Positions 17,901 through 25,825 are shown, numbered from the stretch's first letter. The stretch: 64,000 bases of DNA from Palsa-504 sp963818225 (GCA_963818225.1 CAWFRO010000006.1:310001-374000), one strand, 5' to 3'. The notes: a model not told the origin generated them from the letters alone. Made by a program: numbers and translations.

Positions 17901-18352
17901 AGGCGGCCGCCATCGCCCACCGCGAGGGCCTGGTCGCCCGGGCCGCCCCGGCCGCACGAAACTTACGCCGCGCCGGGAGCCAGCTCGCCGAGGATCGCCT
18001 CGGCCCGGGCCGCCGCCGACTGCGGCTCGACCGAGGGCGAGCCGACCTGCGGATCCCAGTTCAGGTCGTAGAACAGTTCCGTCACCCCTTGCTCGCCGAG
18101 CCACGCGGCATCCTCGCGGATCTGCGCGTAGCGGCCCGACAGCAGCCGCCGCCCGCCGTCCTGGCCCTTGACCTCCCGGCCGGCCAGCACCACGCCCCGG
18201 CATACGATGCGCAGGGCGTCCGGGTCCCGGCCCGCGGCCGACGACGCCGCCCGGATCACCGCCACCGCGTCCGCGATCTTGGACAGGTCGGCGCGGCTCG
18301 AGGTGATCCAGCCGTCCGCGATGCGCCCGGCCCGCTCCATGGCCGGACGTGA
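14969..18352 (+). CDS. LAL-type LuxR transcriptional regulator with AAA ATPase domain
   Basis: Large ATP-binding regulator of the LuxR family. An AAA/STAND ATPase at the N-terminus has Walker A SGDAGVGKTRLIAEV and Walker B VLLVLEDLHWAD, then a long TPR-rich middle, and the LuxR helix-turn-helix LTSREREVLRLIAAGRSNREIA with KTASVHVSNILGKLG. The ATG at 14969 (MSTGRMVGRDGEL) was preferred; the frame is open from 14927. The recognisable protein ends at about 17950 (HREGLVARAAP), close to 1000 residues. The reading frame does not stop there; it runs a further 400 bases antisense to the convergent LLM gene before the TGA ending at 18352. That extension is unlike any LuxR tail, so the true end may be a lost stop. 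Confidence 0.85.
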   Translation: MSTGRMVGRDGELGRLLTLLEDAEAGRSVAALVSGDAGVGKTRLIAEVTRLAAGRGFTVLSGQCAELGDSVPYLPLADALRGAGQSTGVRDALSSRPALGRLLPEGGEGPIADSDRSGLARQQMLGGVLGLLAELAAAAPVLLVLEDLHWADASTRDLVTFLSRMLHRERVALIGSYRTDDLQRRHPLRPVVAELLRLPSVTAVDLAPLDPSALAEHLGAAARGRIDATELNDIVARAEGNAYYAEELLAASVSGESAQHSTLPAGLAALLLSRVEQLSDAAQQVLRAAAVAGRKADDELVRAASGLAAADYEAAVREAVTHQLLVADGSEGYVFRHALLREAVYADLLPGERTRLHATMSSLLADEQRLTLPGTAAELAQHCLASHDIPGAFAASIQAGEEAERLGAPAEAHRHYDQALALWDRVTEPDQVAGMARAELGLRSATNAADSGDVERAVHLLRRLLHLLDTRRSRDGGPGDVMLASRIGERLAFYLLLLEDPKADAEAVEMARATVEATPAVPPTWQYARALTTYANALLNEGDYAVARDWAERGIAAARDGDAPWVEADALVSLGFMANREGRNDEAIQLLTAAHTQARAATVLGVELRAAYHLARAHLELGELDTGAAVAHEGTNRAIQTGLNLAPYGMDLQHLHFQCHFADGKWDHAQEIADGFPVRVTSPPEAYLSSMALFIDVARGNPAAEERRAWIEPFWSARGFDPFIARGLLAEHDLWQGDTEQALTEAQSAIDYDNVPPWGFSPSVIRPAAVALSARADRAAEARAAGDDQLARAELAAAGELLRIAREGATFPKRPKFILGPEGRGWLARAEAEYQRAAGRNEPLAWQAVLDAFGPAYVYEIARARWRLAEALAEAGRRDEAEQQWRLAAQTADRLRARPLRRALEDLGRRARIGTAPDDPPDGARLTSLTSREREVLRLIAAGRSNREIASVLFIAPKTASVHVSNILGKLGAASRTEAAAIAHREGLVARAAPAARNLRRAGSQLAEDRLGPGRRRLRLDRGRADLRIPVQVVEQFRHPLLAEPRGILADLRVAARQQPPPAVLALDLPAGQHHAPAYDAQGVRVPARGRRRRPDHRHRVRDLGQVGAARGDPAVRDAPGPLHGRT

Positions 18353-18892
18353 CATGCCGCCCAGCAGCACGGGCGGCCCGGGCTTGCGTACCGGCCGCGG
18401 GTCCTGGCTCCCGGCCGGGATCGTGTAGAACTCGCCGCTGAACGAGCTGACCTCATCGGCCCACAAGGTGCGCAGCACGGCCAGGAATTCCTCGGTCCGC
18501 GCGCCGCGCCGGGCTGTCGACGCGCCGGCCGCGGCGAACTCCTCGGGCAGCCATCCGATGCCCAAGCCTAGGTCGAACCGGCCGCCGGACAGCACGTCCA
18601 CGGTGGCCGCCTGCTTGGCCAGCAGTACGGGCGAGACGAACGGCAGGTTGATCACGGCCACCCCGAGCCTGATCCGCGAGGTGCTGGCCGCCGCGTACCC
18701 GAGCGCGACCATCGGGTCGAGCACGCTGCGGTACACCGGTTCCATCCCGGACCCCTCGGGCACCAGCAGCCGCTGGAAGCTCCACAGCGACGCGTACCCC
18801 GCCTCCTCCGCTCGCCGGGCGAACGCCGTGAGGTTACCGGGGGTGGCCCATGCCCCGGCCACCGGGGCGCCGAATCCGATCCGCATGCCCAT
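17963..18892 (-). CDS. LLM class F420-dependent oxidoreductase
   Basis: TIM-barrel luciferase-like monooxygenase family protein, about 310 residues from the ATG at 18892 (MGMRIGFGAPVAG). Conserved parts: ARRAEEAGYASLWSFQRLL, VALGYAAASTSRIRLGVAVI, GGRFDLGLGIGWLPEEFAAAG and PPVLLGGMSRPAMERAGRIAD. These features fit the F420-binding branch common in actinomycetes; the substrate is unknown. It lies 49 bases downstream of the aldo-keto reductase gene and is convergent with the LAL regulator. Confidence 0.85.
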   Translation of the reverse strand: MGMRIGFGAPVAGAWATPGNLTAFARRAEEAGYASLWSFQRLLVPEGSGMEPVYRSVLDPMVALGYAAASTSRIRLGVAVINLPFVSPVLLAKQAATVDVLSGGRFDLGLGIGWLPEEFAAAGASTARRGARTEEFLAVLRTLWADEVSSFSGEFYTIPAGSQDPRPVRKPGPPVLLGGMSRPAMERAGRIADGWITSSRADLSKIADAVAVIRAASSAAGRDPDALRIVCRGVVLAGREVKGQDGGRRLLSGRYAQIREDAAWLGEQGVTELFYDLNWDPQVGSPSVEPQSAAARAEAILGELAPGAA

Positions 18893-18941
18893 AACCCTAG
18901 AGAGGAACAGGCTGACCCGGCCAGCATCAGCCCTGTCTGCC

Positions 18942-19979
18942 TTAGCGGCGGCGGAATGCGGCGTCCAGCGCCGTCGTGCCGAAGTTCCACATGTTGTCGG
19001 CGATGTCGATCGTGACTCCGGGCGGGACGATCTTGTCGATGCGGTCAAGCACGTCCGTGGTCAGTTCGATCCCGTCGGCGGCGAGGTAGCTGTCTAGGTG
19101 CTCCATGGTGCGCGGGCCGATGATCGCGGAGGTGACCGCGGGGTGGCGGGTGACGAACGCGACGGCCAGCTGGATGAGCGTCAGCCCGGCCTCGTCGGCG
19201 AGCGCGCCGAGCGCGTCGGCGGCGTCGAGTCTGGCGGCGTTCGACGGGTCGCTCGCGTCATAGCGTGCCGGGAGGCGGCGTGACCGTGCGGCGGAGCCTG
19301 GCCCGCTGACCTCCTGGCCCTTGCGGTATTTGCCGGACAGCCAGCCGCCTGCCAGTGGGCTGTAGGTCATGACGCCCATTCCGTGGCGCTGGCAGGCCGG
19401 GAGCACGTCGTACTCGATGGCCCGGGTCAGCATCGAGTAGGGGGGCTGTTCGGTGCGGAACCGTCCGTGGCCACGGCGATCGGCGACCCATTGAGCCTCC
19501 ACGATGGCAGAGGCGGGAACCTTCGACGCGCCGAAGTAGCGGATCTTGCCGGCGCGCACAAGGTCGGTCAGCGCGCTGAGGGTCTCGTCGATATCAGTGT
19601 CCGGGTCGGGAACGCCCACTTGGTAGAGGTCGATCCAGTCGGTCCCAAGCCGGCGCAGCGAGCCCTCGACCCCTTCCGTGATCCACCGCCGCGACGCTCC
19701 GCGATGGTTGGGATCCTCGTCGAAAGGAGGACCGAACTTGACGGCCAGCACCACGCTTTCCCGCCGTCCGCCGGCCAGCGCTTGGCCCAGGATCTCTTCT
19801 GACTCACCGGCCGAATAGCCATCAGCGGTATCGATGAAGTTGATCCCCGCGTCCAGCGCCTTGTGAATGATCTTGATCGCGTCGTGGTGATCGGGATTTC
19901 CGAACGCGCCGAACATCATCGCGCCGAGGCACTGCCGGCTAACCGATACACCGGTGCGCCCCAGAGGCCGGTATTCCAT
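18942..19979 (-). CDS. Aldo/keto reductase
   Basis: 345 residues, NADPH-linked aldo-keto reductase fold. LDAGINFIDTADGYSAGESEEILG supplies the catalytic Asp and Tyr, VVLAVKFGPP the Lys. At the position where most members have His (LYQVHRPDP-type), this protein reads LYQVGVPDPDTDID, so the fourth tetrad residue is Gly. The NADP-binding end SAIIGPRTMEHLDSYL is present. The gene is divergent from a TetR regulator with two operator-like repeats between them, the common layout for a substrate-induced reductase. Confidence 0.9.
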   Translation of the reverse strand: MEYRPLGRTGVSVSRQCLGAMMFGAFGNPDHHDAIKIIHKALDAGINFIDTADGYSAGESEEILGQALAGGRRESVVLAVKFGPPFDEDPNHRGASRRWITEGVEGSLRRLGTDWIDLYQVGVPDPDTDIDETLSALTDLVRAGKIRYFGASKVPASAIVEAQWVADRRGHGRFRTEQPPYSMLTRAIEYDVLPACQRHGMGVMTYSPLAGGWLSGKYRKGQEVSGPGSAARSRRLPARYDASDPSNAARLDAADALGALADEAGLTLIQLAVAFVTRHPAVTSAIIGPRTMEHLDSYLAADGIELTTDVLDRIDKIVPPGVTIDIADNMWNFGTTALDAAFRRR

Positions 19980-20045
19980 GATGAAGCTCCTTCAGCCACC
20001 GCGAGTCCAGTCGCGGCAGGCGGATATGATCGGACGACCAGCAGG

Positions 20046-20096
20046 CGGATAGCCTGTCCACTTCACTGTAGGGACAAACGGATAGCCTGTCCACTT
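20046..20096. promoter_or_regulatory. Tandem operator-like repeats between aldo-keto reductase and TetR
   Basis: CGGATAGCCTGTCCACTT occurs exactly twice, at 20046-20063 and 20079-20096, with a 33-base period (about three helix turns). The core GGATAGCCTGTCC is an imperfect palindrome. A partial third copy (CAGGCGGATA) lies at about 20014-20023. They fill the 126-base divergent intergenic region, as expected for operators of the adjacent TetR protein. Confidence 0.65.
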
Positions 20097-20105
20097 GGAG
20101 TCTCG

Positions 20106-20666
20106 ATGTCCGCTCACCAGATCCCGGCACCGACGAGACGAGCCGACGCTGAGCGCAACCGCGACAAGATCCTCGCCGCCGCCCGCACCGCGTTCGCTGA
20201 TCCTGATGCTGAAGTGTCGATGGCCGAGATCTCGCGGCGCGCCGGAGTCGGCATGGCGACCTTGTACCGCAACTTCCCCGGACGCCAAGAGCTCCTTGAA
20301 GCCCTCTACGCCGACGAGGTCAATGCCGTCTGTAGGGCCGCCGAGACCATCGACGGCGCGACTCCCGGAGCGACTCTGGTGGCTTGGCTGCACCGGTTCT
20401 TCGCCTTCACCACGAGCAAGCGCCACATCGCCTCCGAACTGCTCAAGCAAACGGACCGCGGCGACCCCCTGTTCGAGAACAACCGCACCCGGGTGATCGC
20501 CGCTGGCCGGCCGCTCCTCGCCGCCGCACAGCAAGCCGGTGAAGTCCGGGACGAGCTCACCCTTGAACAGATCCTCGACATGGTCGTGGCCATCGCCACG
20601 ATCCAGGGCGGCACCGGCTACACCGCGCCGATCCTCCAGGCCGCCCTCGACGGCCTGGGATCGTAG
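20106..20666 (+). CDS. TetR/AcrR family transcriptional regulator
   Basis: 186 residues from the ATG at 20106, ten bases after the second operator repeat. The N-terminal helix-turn-helix is RDKILAAARTAFADPDAEVSMAEISRRAGVGMATLYRNFPGRQELLEALY; this is followed by a helical ligand-binding domain ending in LEQILDMVVAIATIQGG. It is divergent from the aldo-keto reductase and probably represses both genes through the repeats at 20046-20096. The inducer is unknown. Confidence 0.9.
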   Translation: MSAHQIPAPTRRADAERNRDKILAAARTAFADPDAEVSMAEISRRAGVGMATLYRNFPGRQELLEALYADEVNAVCRAAETIDGATPGATLVAWLHRFFAFTTSKRHIASELLKQTDRGDPLFENNRTRVIAAGRPLLAAAQQAGEVRDELTLEQILDMVVAIATIQGGTGYTAPILQAALDGLGS

Positions 20667-20688
20667 CCGTGGAAAGGCCCATACCTGA

Positions 20689-21846
20689 TTGGCGGTGACG
20701 GCTTTGGCTATTGCTACGCCCTTGTCGACCAGCGGCCGGTTCATCGTCGATGCCCACGGCAAGCGGATCCGCCTGGCCGGGGTGAACTGGTACGGCGCCA
20801 GCGAGGATGCGGGGGTGCCGGCCGGGCTGGACTGCGTGGGCCTGGGCGCGCTGGCCGCGCTCATCGCCGCCCAGGGATTCAACTGCGTGCGGCTCCCGTT
20901 CAGTTTGTGGATGACCAGGCAGACCGCCGCGGTCGAGGACATATACCTGCTCGCCAACCCTGCCTTGCGGGGCTCGACGCCCCTGCAGGTCTACGACGCC
21001 TGCGTCAAGGCGCTCACGGACCATGGCCTGATCGTCGTACCCAACTGCCACCTGCTCGACTTCGGCTGGTGCTGTTCCGACACCGACACCAACGGCCTGT
21101 GGTTCAACGACCGCTTCCAGGCCGCGATGTTCACGGCGGCCTGGCAGGAAGTCACCCGGCGGTATGCCTCGGATCCGCTGGTCGCGGCCATGGACATAAA
21201 GAACGAGCCGCGCCCCGCTACGCTCGCCGCGGGCCGGCTCGCCCCGGCGTGGGGGAGCGGGCAGGAGACCGACTTCGCGGCCATGTACACCACGGTGGGG
21301 AACCTGATCCACGAGATCGATCCCCATCCGCTGATCATCTGCGAGGGGCTGAGCTACGCGGGCGACCTGACCGGCGTAGCCAGCCACCCGGTCAAGCTCG
21401 CGCAGCCAGGCAAGGTCGTGTACAGCATGCACGACTATTCCTGGTTCGGGCACCCCGCGGATCAGTCCCAGGCCGCCTACTTCGAGCAGCTGAACAAGAA
21501 CGGCGGGTACCTCCTCACGGAGGGGATCGCGCCGCTGTGGGTCGGCGAGTTCGGCGATAACGCCAGCGCGCTGTCCGCACCGGGCGGCGGCGGCACCTGG
21601 TGGGCCAACCTCCGGGCCTGGCTGGCCGAGACCGACGCTGACTGGTGCTGGTGGGCCCTCAATCCCACGCACGGCCGCAGCAGCAGGCCGGGGACCAGCC
21701 AGGTGGAGTACCGGTGGGGCGCCCCGGAGCCGTACGGCCTGCTGACCGAGGACTGGACCGCCGTGGGTTACCCCGACGTGGTAACCATGCTCGAGGCTGT
21801 GATGCAGCCGCGTACCGGCCCGGGTATCAGCCGAGCTCGGGGATGA
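20689..21846 (+). CDS. Glycoside hydrolase family 5 (cellulase-like)
   Basis: About 385 residues. A TTG at 20689 (GGAAAGG 11 bases upstream) or the GTG two codons later starts the protein. The GH5 barrel is recognisable from RLAGVNWYGASED, FNCVRLPFSLWM, VVPNCHLLDFGWC and the catalytic acid in AAMDIKNEPRP; the nucleophile Glu is in PLWVGEFGDNAS. The C-terminal Trp-rich stretch DADWCWWALNPTHG matches the end of the fold. No credible secretion signal is seen at the start, which is unusual for a cellulase-like enzyme. Its last 20 bases overlap the convergent LLM gene. Confidence 0.82.
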   Translation: MAVTALAIATPLSTSGRFIVDAHGKRIRLAGVNWYGASEDAGVPAGLDCVGLGALAALIAAQGFNCVRLPFSLWMTRQTAAVEDIYLLANPALRGSTPLQVYDACVKALTDHGLIVVPNCHLLDFGWCCSDTDTNGLWFNDRFQAAMFTAAWQEVTRRYASDPLVAAMDIKNEPRPATLAAGRLAPAWGSGQETDFAAMYTTVGNLIHEIDPHPLIICEGLSYAGDLTGVASHPVKLAQPGKVVYSMHDYSWFGHPADQSQAAYFEQLNKNGGYLLTEGIAPLWVGEFGDNASALSAPGGGGTWWANLRAWLAETDADWCWWALNPTHGRSSRPGTSQVEYRWGAPEPYGLLTEDWTAVGYPDVVTMLEAVMQPRTGPGISRARG

Positions 21847-22744
21847 CGCCTGCCGCGAGCCGTTCCATCTGCCCGGCCGGGTCGAACAGCGGGGTGAACA
21901 GGATCATCTCCGCGCCCGCGTCGGCGACCTGCCGCAGCTCGCGGACGCAATCGGCGGCCGTGCCCGCGACCGTGGCGGCCTCGATGGCCGGCACCCGGCG
22001 CCCGTACGTGCCTTCCAGGGCCGCGTTCATCCGGGCCCGGGCCTGCCCGCCGTCCTCGTCGACTGCGATGTAGACGCGCTTGGCGATGGGGAAGTCCCCG
22101 GCGGCCTGGCCCGCTTCGGCCAGGATCTTCCGTGTCACCTGGACCAGCTCGGCGAACCGTGCCGTGGTCGTCGAACCCGCGCCGAAGTAGCCGTAGCCCA
22201 TGCGCACGGCGCGCCGCAGCGCGGCCTCGCTGGCCGCGCCGAACCACAGCGGCGGGTACGGCTTCTGGAACGGCTTCGGTTCCATCGGGGCGTTCTCCAG
22301 CTGCCAGAACTGGCCACCGAAGGTGACCCTCGGCTCAGTCCACAGCGCCTTCATCAGCTCGACGCCCTCGGTGAACCGCGCCGCATACCGGGCCGGGTCC
22401 ACGCCGAAGGCGGCGAACGGGCGGCCCGGGCCGCCGGTGCCCACGCCGACCTCGATCCGGCCGCGGCTGAGCTGGTCCAGCGAGGCGATGCTCTTGGCCA
22501 GGTGCACCGGGCTGTGCAGGGTGGACACGAACACCGAGCAGCCCAGCCGGATCCGCTCGGTGCAGGCGGCCGCGTAGCTCATCGCCTCCAGCGGGCTGAG
22601 CTGGGGGCTCATGCCGAGCGTCGACTCCTGCGTCCAGGCGCTCCCGAAGCCCAGCTCCTCAGCGCGCCGGAAGTAGGCGCGGAACGTCTCCGGATCGAAT
22701 TCCCGGTCCGGGTAGATCTGTGGGATGGCGATCGCGAACCTCAT
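21827..22744 (-). CDS. LLM class flavin/F420-dependent oxidoreductase
   Basis: 305 residues: RRAEELGFGSAWTQESTLG, AAACTERIRLGCSVFVSTLH, LSRGRIEVGVGTGGPGRPFAAFG and YPPLWFGAASEAALRRAVRMG are the usual segments of the luciferase-like family. The C-terminal end GTAADCVRELRQVADAGAEM is also typical. It is a second, distinct LLM enzyme in the window (the other is at 17963-18892). Substrate unknown. It is convergent with the GH5 gene and divergent from the YjbR gene. Confidence 0.85.
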   Translation of the reverse strand: MRFAIAIPQIYPDREFDPETFRAYFRRAEELGFGSAWTQESTLGMSPQLSPLEAMSYAAACTERIRLGCSVFVSTLHSPVHLAKSIASLDQLSRGRIEVGVGTGGPGRPFAAFGVDPARYAARFTEGVELMKALWTEPRVTFGGQFWQLENAPMEPKPFQKPYPPLWFGAASEAALRRAVRMGYGYFGAGSTTTARFAELVQVTRKILAEAGQAAGDFPIAKRVYIAVDEDGGQARARMNAALEGTYGRRVPAIEAATVAGTAADCVRELRQVADAGAEMILFTPLFDPAGQMERLAAGVIPELG

Positions 22745-22785
22745 GAGCCACAGCGTATCGGCGGCGCCAGTGGGACAATCGCTGG

Positions 22786-23160
22786 GTGGACGACCAGGAA
22801 GCCGACCTCGCCGGCCGGCTGCGCGCGATCTGCCTGGCCCTGCCTGAGGTCACCGAGCGGCCCAGCCACGGCGCGCCCACCTGGTTCGTCCGGGGCAAGA
22901 GCGCGTTCGTGACCTTGTGGGCCGACGGCCATCATGACCACCAGTTCCCGCACCTGTGGTGCGCCGCGCCGCCCGGAGCGCAGGCCGAGCTCACCGCGTC
23001 GGCGCCCGCCCGTTTCTTCCGGCCGCCCTACGTCGGCGGCCGCGGCTGGCTCGGCGTCCGGCTCGACGGCCCGGCCGACTGGGCCGAGATCGCCGAGCTG
23101 TGCCAGGACGCCTACCGGGTTATTGCCCCGGCCCGCCTGGCCGCGTTCCTAGACCCCTAG
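22786..23160 (+). CDS. MmcQ/YjbR family protein
   Basis: 124 residues from a GTG start. LPEVTERPSHGAPTWFVRGKSAFVTLW and the C-terminal WLGVRLDGPADWAEIAELCQDAYRVIAP match the MmcQ/YjbR fold, a double-stranded-DNA-binding-like domain of unclear role. It stands alone and its stop overlaps the D-amino-acid oxidase stop on the other strand by four bases. Confidence 0.85.
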   Translation: MDDQEADLAGRLRAICLALPEVTERPSHGAPTWFVRGKSAFVTLWADGHHDHQFPHLWCAAPPGAQAELTASAPARFFRPPYVGGRGWLGVRLDGPADWAEIAELCQDAYRVIAPARLAAFLDP

Positions 23161-24098
23161 CCCGTCACCGCGGCGGTGATCGCCGCCGCGCAGCCCCAGG
23201 ACAAGGACACGCCGGCGCCGCCGTGCCCGTAGTTGTGCCACAGCACGCCGTCCCCCAGCGGCTCGGGCTCCAGCCGCACCGCGGGCCGGTACGGGCGCAG
23301 GCCGACACGGTGCCCGAGGATCTCGGCGTCGCGCAGGCGGGGATCGATCGCGGCGCATCCCGCCACGATCCGTTCGGCGATGGCCGGGTCGGGCTCCTCG
23401 TCCCACCCGCCCTCCTCGTTCGTGCCGCCGAGCAGGACCGTGTCGCCGTGCGGGAACATGTACACGATCCACGGCGGCTGATCGTCCCGGCTGATGAAGA
23501 ATTCCTCGATGCCGGGGTTGGCGGCGATCACCACCTGGCCGCGGACCGGCCCGATCGAGGGGTCGGGCACCAGGTCGCGGGCCCGGACGCCGGAGCAGTT
23601 CACCACGACCGGGGCGACCCCGGCCAGCTCGGCCAGGGAGCGCACCGGCGCCACCTCGAGGCGGCCGCCGGCCCGCGCGAACCTGGTCCGCAGGTACTCC
23701 AGGTACACCGGCATGGTGGCGAGCGGGGCGGTGTAGTGCCAGCCGTGGGTGAAGCCGTCGGGCAGCTCGGCGGCACCGCACAGCCGCAGGCTGGGCAGCA
23801 GGTCGGTCCAGTAGTAGGGCTCCAGGGGGGCGCGGCTGGCCTCCATGCCGCTGACCATGCGCACTCCGGTGCCCGGCTCCGCGGCGAGCTTGGACAGGAC
23901 CTCAAGTCCGGTCCGGCCCCAGTCCAGGACCCGCTCCGGCGGGCCGACCCGGACCAGCCCCCAGACCGCGCCGGCTGCTACCGAGGTGGTCCGCTCCGGC
24001 GGCGCCGCCGTCCTGATCGTCACGCTGAGCCCCGCCTCGGCCAGGCTGATCCCCGTCGTCAGGCCGCACACCCCGGCCCCGATCACCAGTGCATCCAT
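23157..24098 (-). CDS. FAD-dependent D-amino-acid oxidase
   Basis: 313 residues. The FAD motif is ALVIGAGVCGLTTGISLAEAG at the very N-terminus, followed by TTSVAAGAVWG. The DAO signature near the C-terminus is GHRVGLRPYRPAVRLEPEPL, whose Arg binds the substrate carboxylate, then NYGHGGAGVSLSWGCA for the FAD end. It oxidatively deaminates D-amino acids to keto acids, ammonia and hydrogen peroxide. It lies 49 bases downstream of the phosphatase gene on the same strand. Confidence 0.88.
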   Translation of the reverse strand: MDALVIGAGVCGLTTGISLAEAGLSVTIRTAAPPERTTSVAAGAVWGLVRVGPPERVLDWGRTGLEVLSKLAAEPGTGVRMVSGMEASRAPLEPYYWTDLLPSLRLCGAAELPDGFTHGWHYTAPLATMPVYLEYLRTRFARAGGRLEVAPVRSLAELAGVAPVVVNCSGVRARDLVPDPSIGPVRGQVVIAANPGIEEFFISRDDQPPWIVYMFPHGDTVLLGGTNEEGGWDEEPDPAIAERIVAGCAAIDPRLRDAEILGHRVGLRPYRPAVRLEPEPLGDGVLWHNYGHGGAGVSLSWGCAAAITAAVTG

Positions 24099-24147
24099 GC
24101 TCCGACGGTATCGGGTGCCCGGGACGATCCGCCCGCGTGCGGCCGGT

Positions 24148-25749
24148 TCAGGAGTGCCGGCGGATGAGGGTGAAGGTCTCGAACTCGGTGCACTCGGGGG
24201 CCGGCGCGCCCTTGGCGCCGGTGGCCGGGTTGACCGGGTCCACGCCGGCCGCGTGGTACTGCGTGACGGTGATGCCGGTGTGGCCGGCGAAGTCCTCCGG
24301 GTCGGGGTCGACGTCGAACACCGCGATCCCGTAGCCGGTCGGGGTGTCGCGTCTGGCCGACCAGGTCGCGTCTTCCACCGCGTCAGCCCCCGCCCGGGCG
24401 CAGACGTCTGGCGCCGAGGTCAGGGCCGGGCGGTTGGCCTGGGTGAACACCTTGGCCTGGCGCTGCCCGTCGGCCGTGCCGACGCCGCAGTCATCCAGGT
24501 TGGCGTCGGCGCCGCCGCAGCCCAGGACGAGGTGAACGGTGCCCTGGCTGGTGTCGAACACGCCGTTGTCGGTGGTCGTCACCGGGTGCGGGCGCAAGGT
24601 GTCGATCACGGCCCCGGTGGCCGCCTCTCGGCCAGCGTCGGCGTCGGCCCCGCGCACCGGGAAGGACCGCTCGTAACCGTGGTCGTGCCCGGTCAGCACC
24701 AGGTCCACCTGGTACCGGTCGAACAGCGGCAGCCACTGCTGGCGGATGCCCAGGTCCGAGCCGTTCCCGGTGGCCGAGGAGGAACACGCGCACTGGTGCA
24801 TCTGCACGATGATCCAGTCCACGGACCGATCGCGGCGGCCGGCCGCCAGCGTCCGCTCCAGCCATGCGGTCTGTGCGCCGCCCGAATAGCCCCTGAGATG
24901 GGGGGTCAGCGCCGCCGGGCCGGCCACGAACGCGCCCGCGTCCTGGTAGACCACGTCGCCGGCGTCGAGGGATACGAACAGGACCGAACCGATCCGGAAG
25001 CTGTACCAGCGCCCGCTGAAGCCCGGTACGCAGTTGTCCGGCAGCGTGTAGCGGGTCAGGTACGAGGTGAACCCCTGCGGTCCGTGGCCGAACTCCAGCT
25101 CGTGGTGGCCCGGGCACGGCATCCAGGGCCGGCTGGCCGCCGAGGCCTGGTTGTTGTTACCGAAGTCGCGCCACACCTCGGGCGCCGCGGCGGGGTTGAG
25201 GTTCGCGTCGCACAGGTCGCCATTCAGCAGATGGAACAGCGGCTGGAATGACTCGACCGAGTCGACCGCGTAGGCGCCCTGGCCGTCGGAGCGGACCCGC
25301 GCGGTGTCCGGGGTGGCCAGGTCGCCGAAGCTGGTGAAGCGGAACGCCGCCCGGCCGTCCGGCGCGGTGCGGAAGACGGCGCTGAACGGGTCGGCGGCGT
25401 TGCCGTCGTTGTCGGCGGTCACCGTGTACGCGTAGCTGGCGCCGGGCCGCAGCCCGCCGACCCGCGCGTGGTAGGTCCACACCGTCTCGCCGTTGAGCCC
25501 GCCGGTGTACGGGCGGGGCTCGGCCGCGATGACCCGCTGCCCGATCCGCACCCGCGGCCGGGTCGCCGGGCCCGCCGACGCCCAGGAGACCACGACGCTG
25601 GTCGCTGGATGCTCACCCCAGGTGAGATGAATCTGCTCCGGGGTGCCGTCGGCCCCTGGCGTGCGGACCTTGCGGGGCGGCGGGCGGCCTCTGCGTGATC
25701 GGGGGGTTCCGCTGGGTCGTCCCCCCGAGTCAACGCTGCCGGCCGGCAT
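24148..25749 (-). CDS. Purple acid phosphatase-like metallophosphoesterase
   Basis: About 533 residues from the ATG at 25749. An N-terminal fibronectin-like domain (EQIHLTWGEHPATSVVVSWAS to the FRTAP segment) precedes a metallophosphoesterase domain: RFTSFGDLATPD, FHLLNGDLCDANLN, CPGHHELEF, IVQMHQCACSS and VLTGHDHGYERSFPV. The metal ligands fit purple acid phosphatases, except that the usual GNHE reads GHHE. The family is normally secreted; here the N-terminus has a basic stretch but no hydrophobic signal, and an upstream ATG at 25845 does not add one, so the start is uncertain. Confidence 0.82.
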   Translation of the reverse strand: MPAGSVDSGGRPSGTPRSRRGRPPPRKVRTPGADGTPEQIHLTWGEHPATSVVVSWASAGPATRPRVRIGQRVIAAEPRPYTGGLNGETVWTYHARVGGLRPGASYAYTVTADNDGNAADPFSAVFRTAPDGRAAFRFTSFGDLATPDTARVRSDGQGAYAVDSVESFQPLFHLLNGDLCDANLNPAAAPEVWRDFGNNNQASAASRPWMPCPGHHELEFGHGPQGFTSYLTRYTLPDNCVPGFSGRWYSFRIGSVLFVSLDAGDVVYQDAGAFVAGPAALTPHLRGYSGGAQTAWLERTLAAGRRDRSVDWIIVQMHQCACSSSATGNGSDLGIRQQWLPLFDRYQVDLVLTGHDHGYERSFPVRGADADAGREAATGAVIDTLRPHPVTTTDNGVFDTSQGTVHLVLGCGGADANLDDCGVGTADGQRQAKVFTQANRPALTSAPDVCARAGADAVEDATWSARRDTPTGYGIAVFDVDPDPEDFAGHTGITVTQYHAAGVDPVNPATGAKGAPAPECTEFETFTLIRRHS

Positions 25750-25792
25750 AACGGAAAAGTAACGGAGCCGAGTAAACGCCAGATGGCGGCAC

Positions 25793-25815
25793 GGAACGTC
25801 CGGGCCCGACGTTCC
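25793..25815. promoter_or_regulatory. Inverted repeat upstream of the phosphatase gene
   Basis: GGAACGTC at 25793-25800 and GACGTTCC at 25808-25815 form an 8-base inverted repeat around a 7-base GC spacer, 44 bases before the preferred phosphatase start. It may be an operator or part of a terminator. Confidence 0.35.
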
Positions 25816-25825
25816 GATGAACAGT

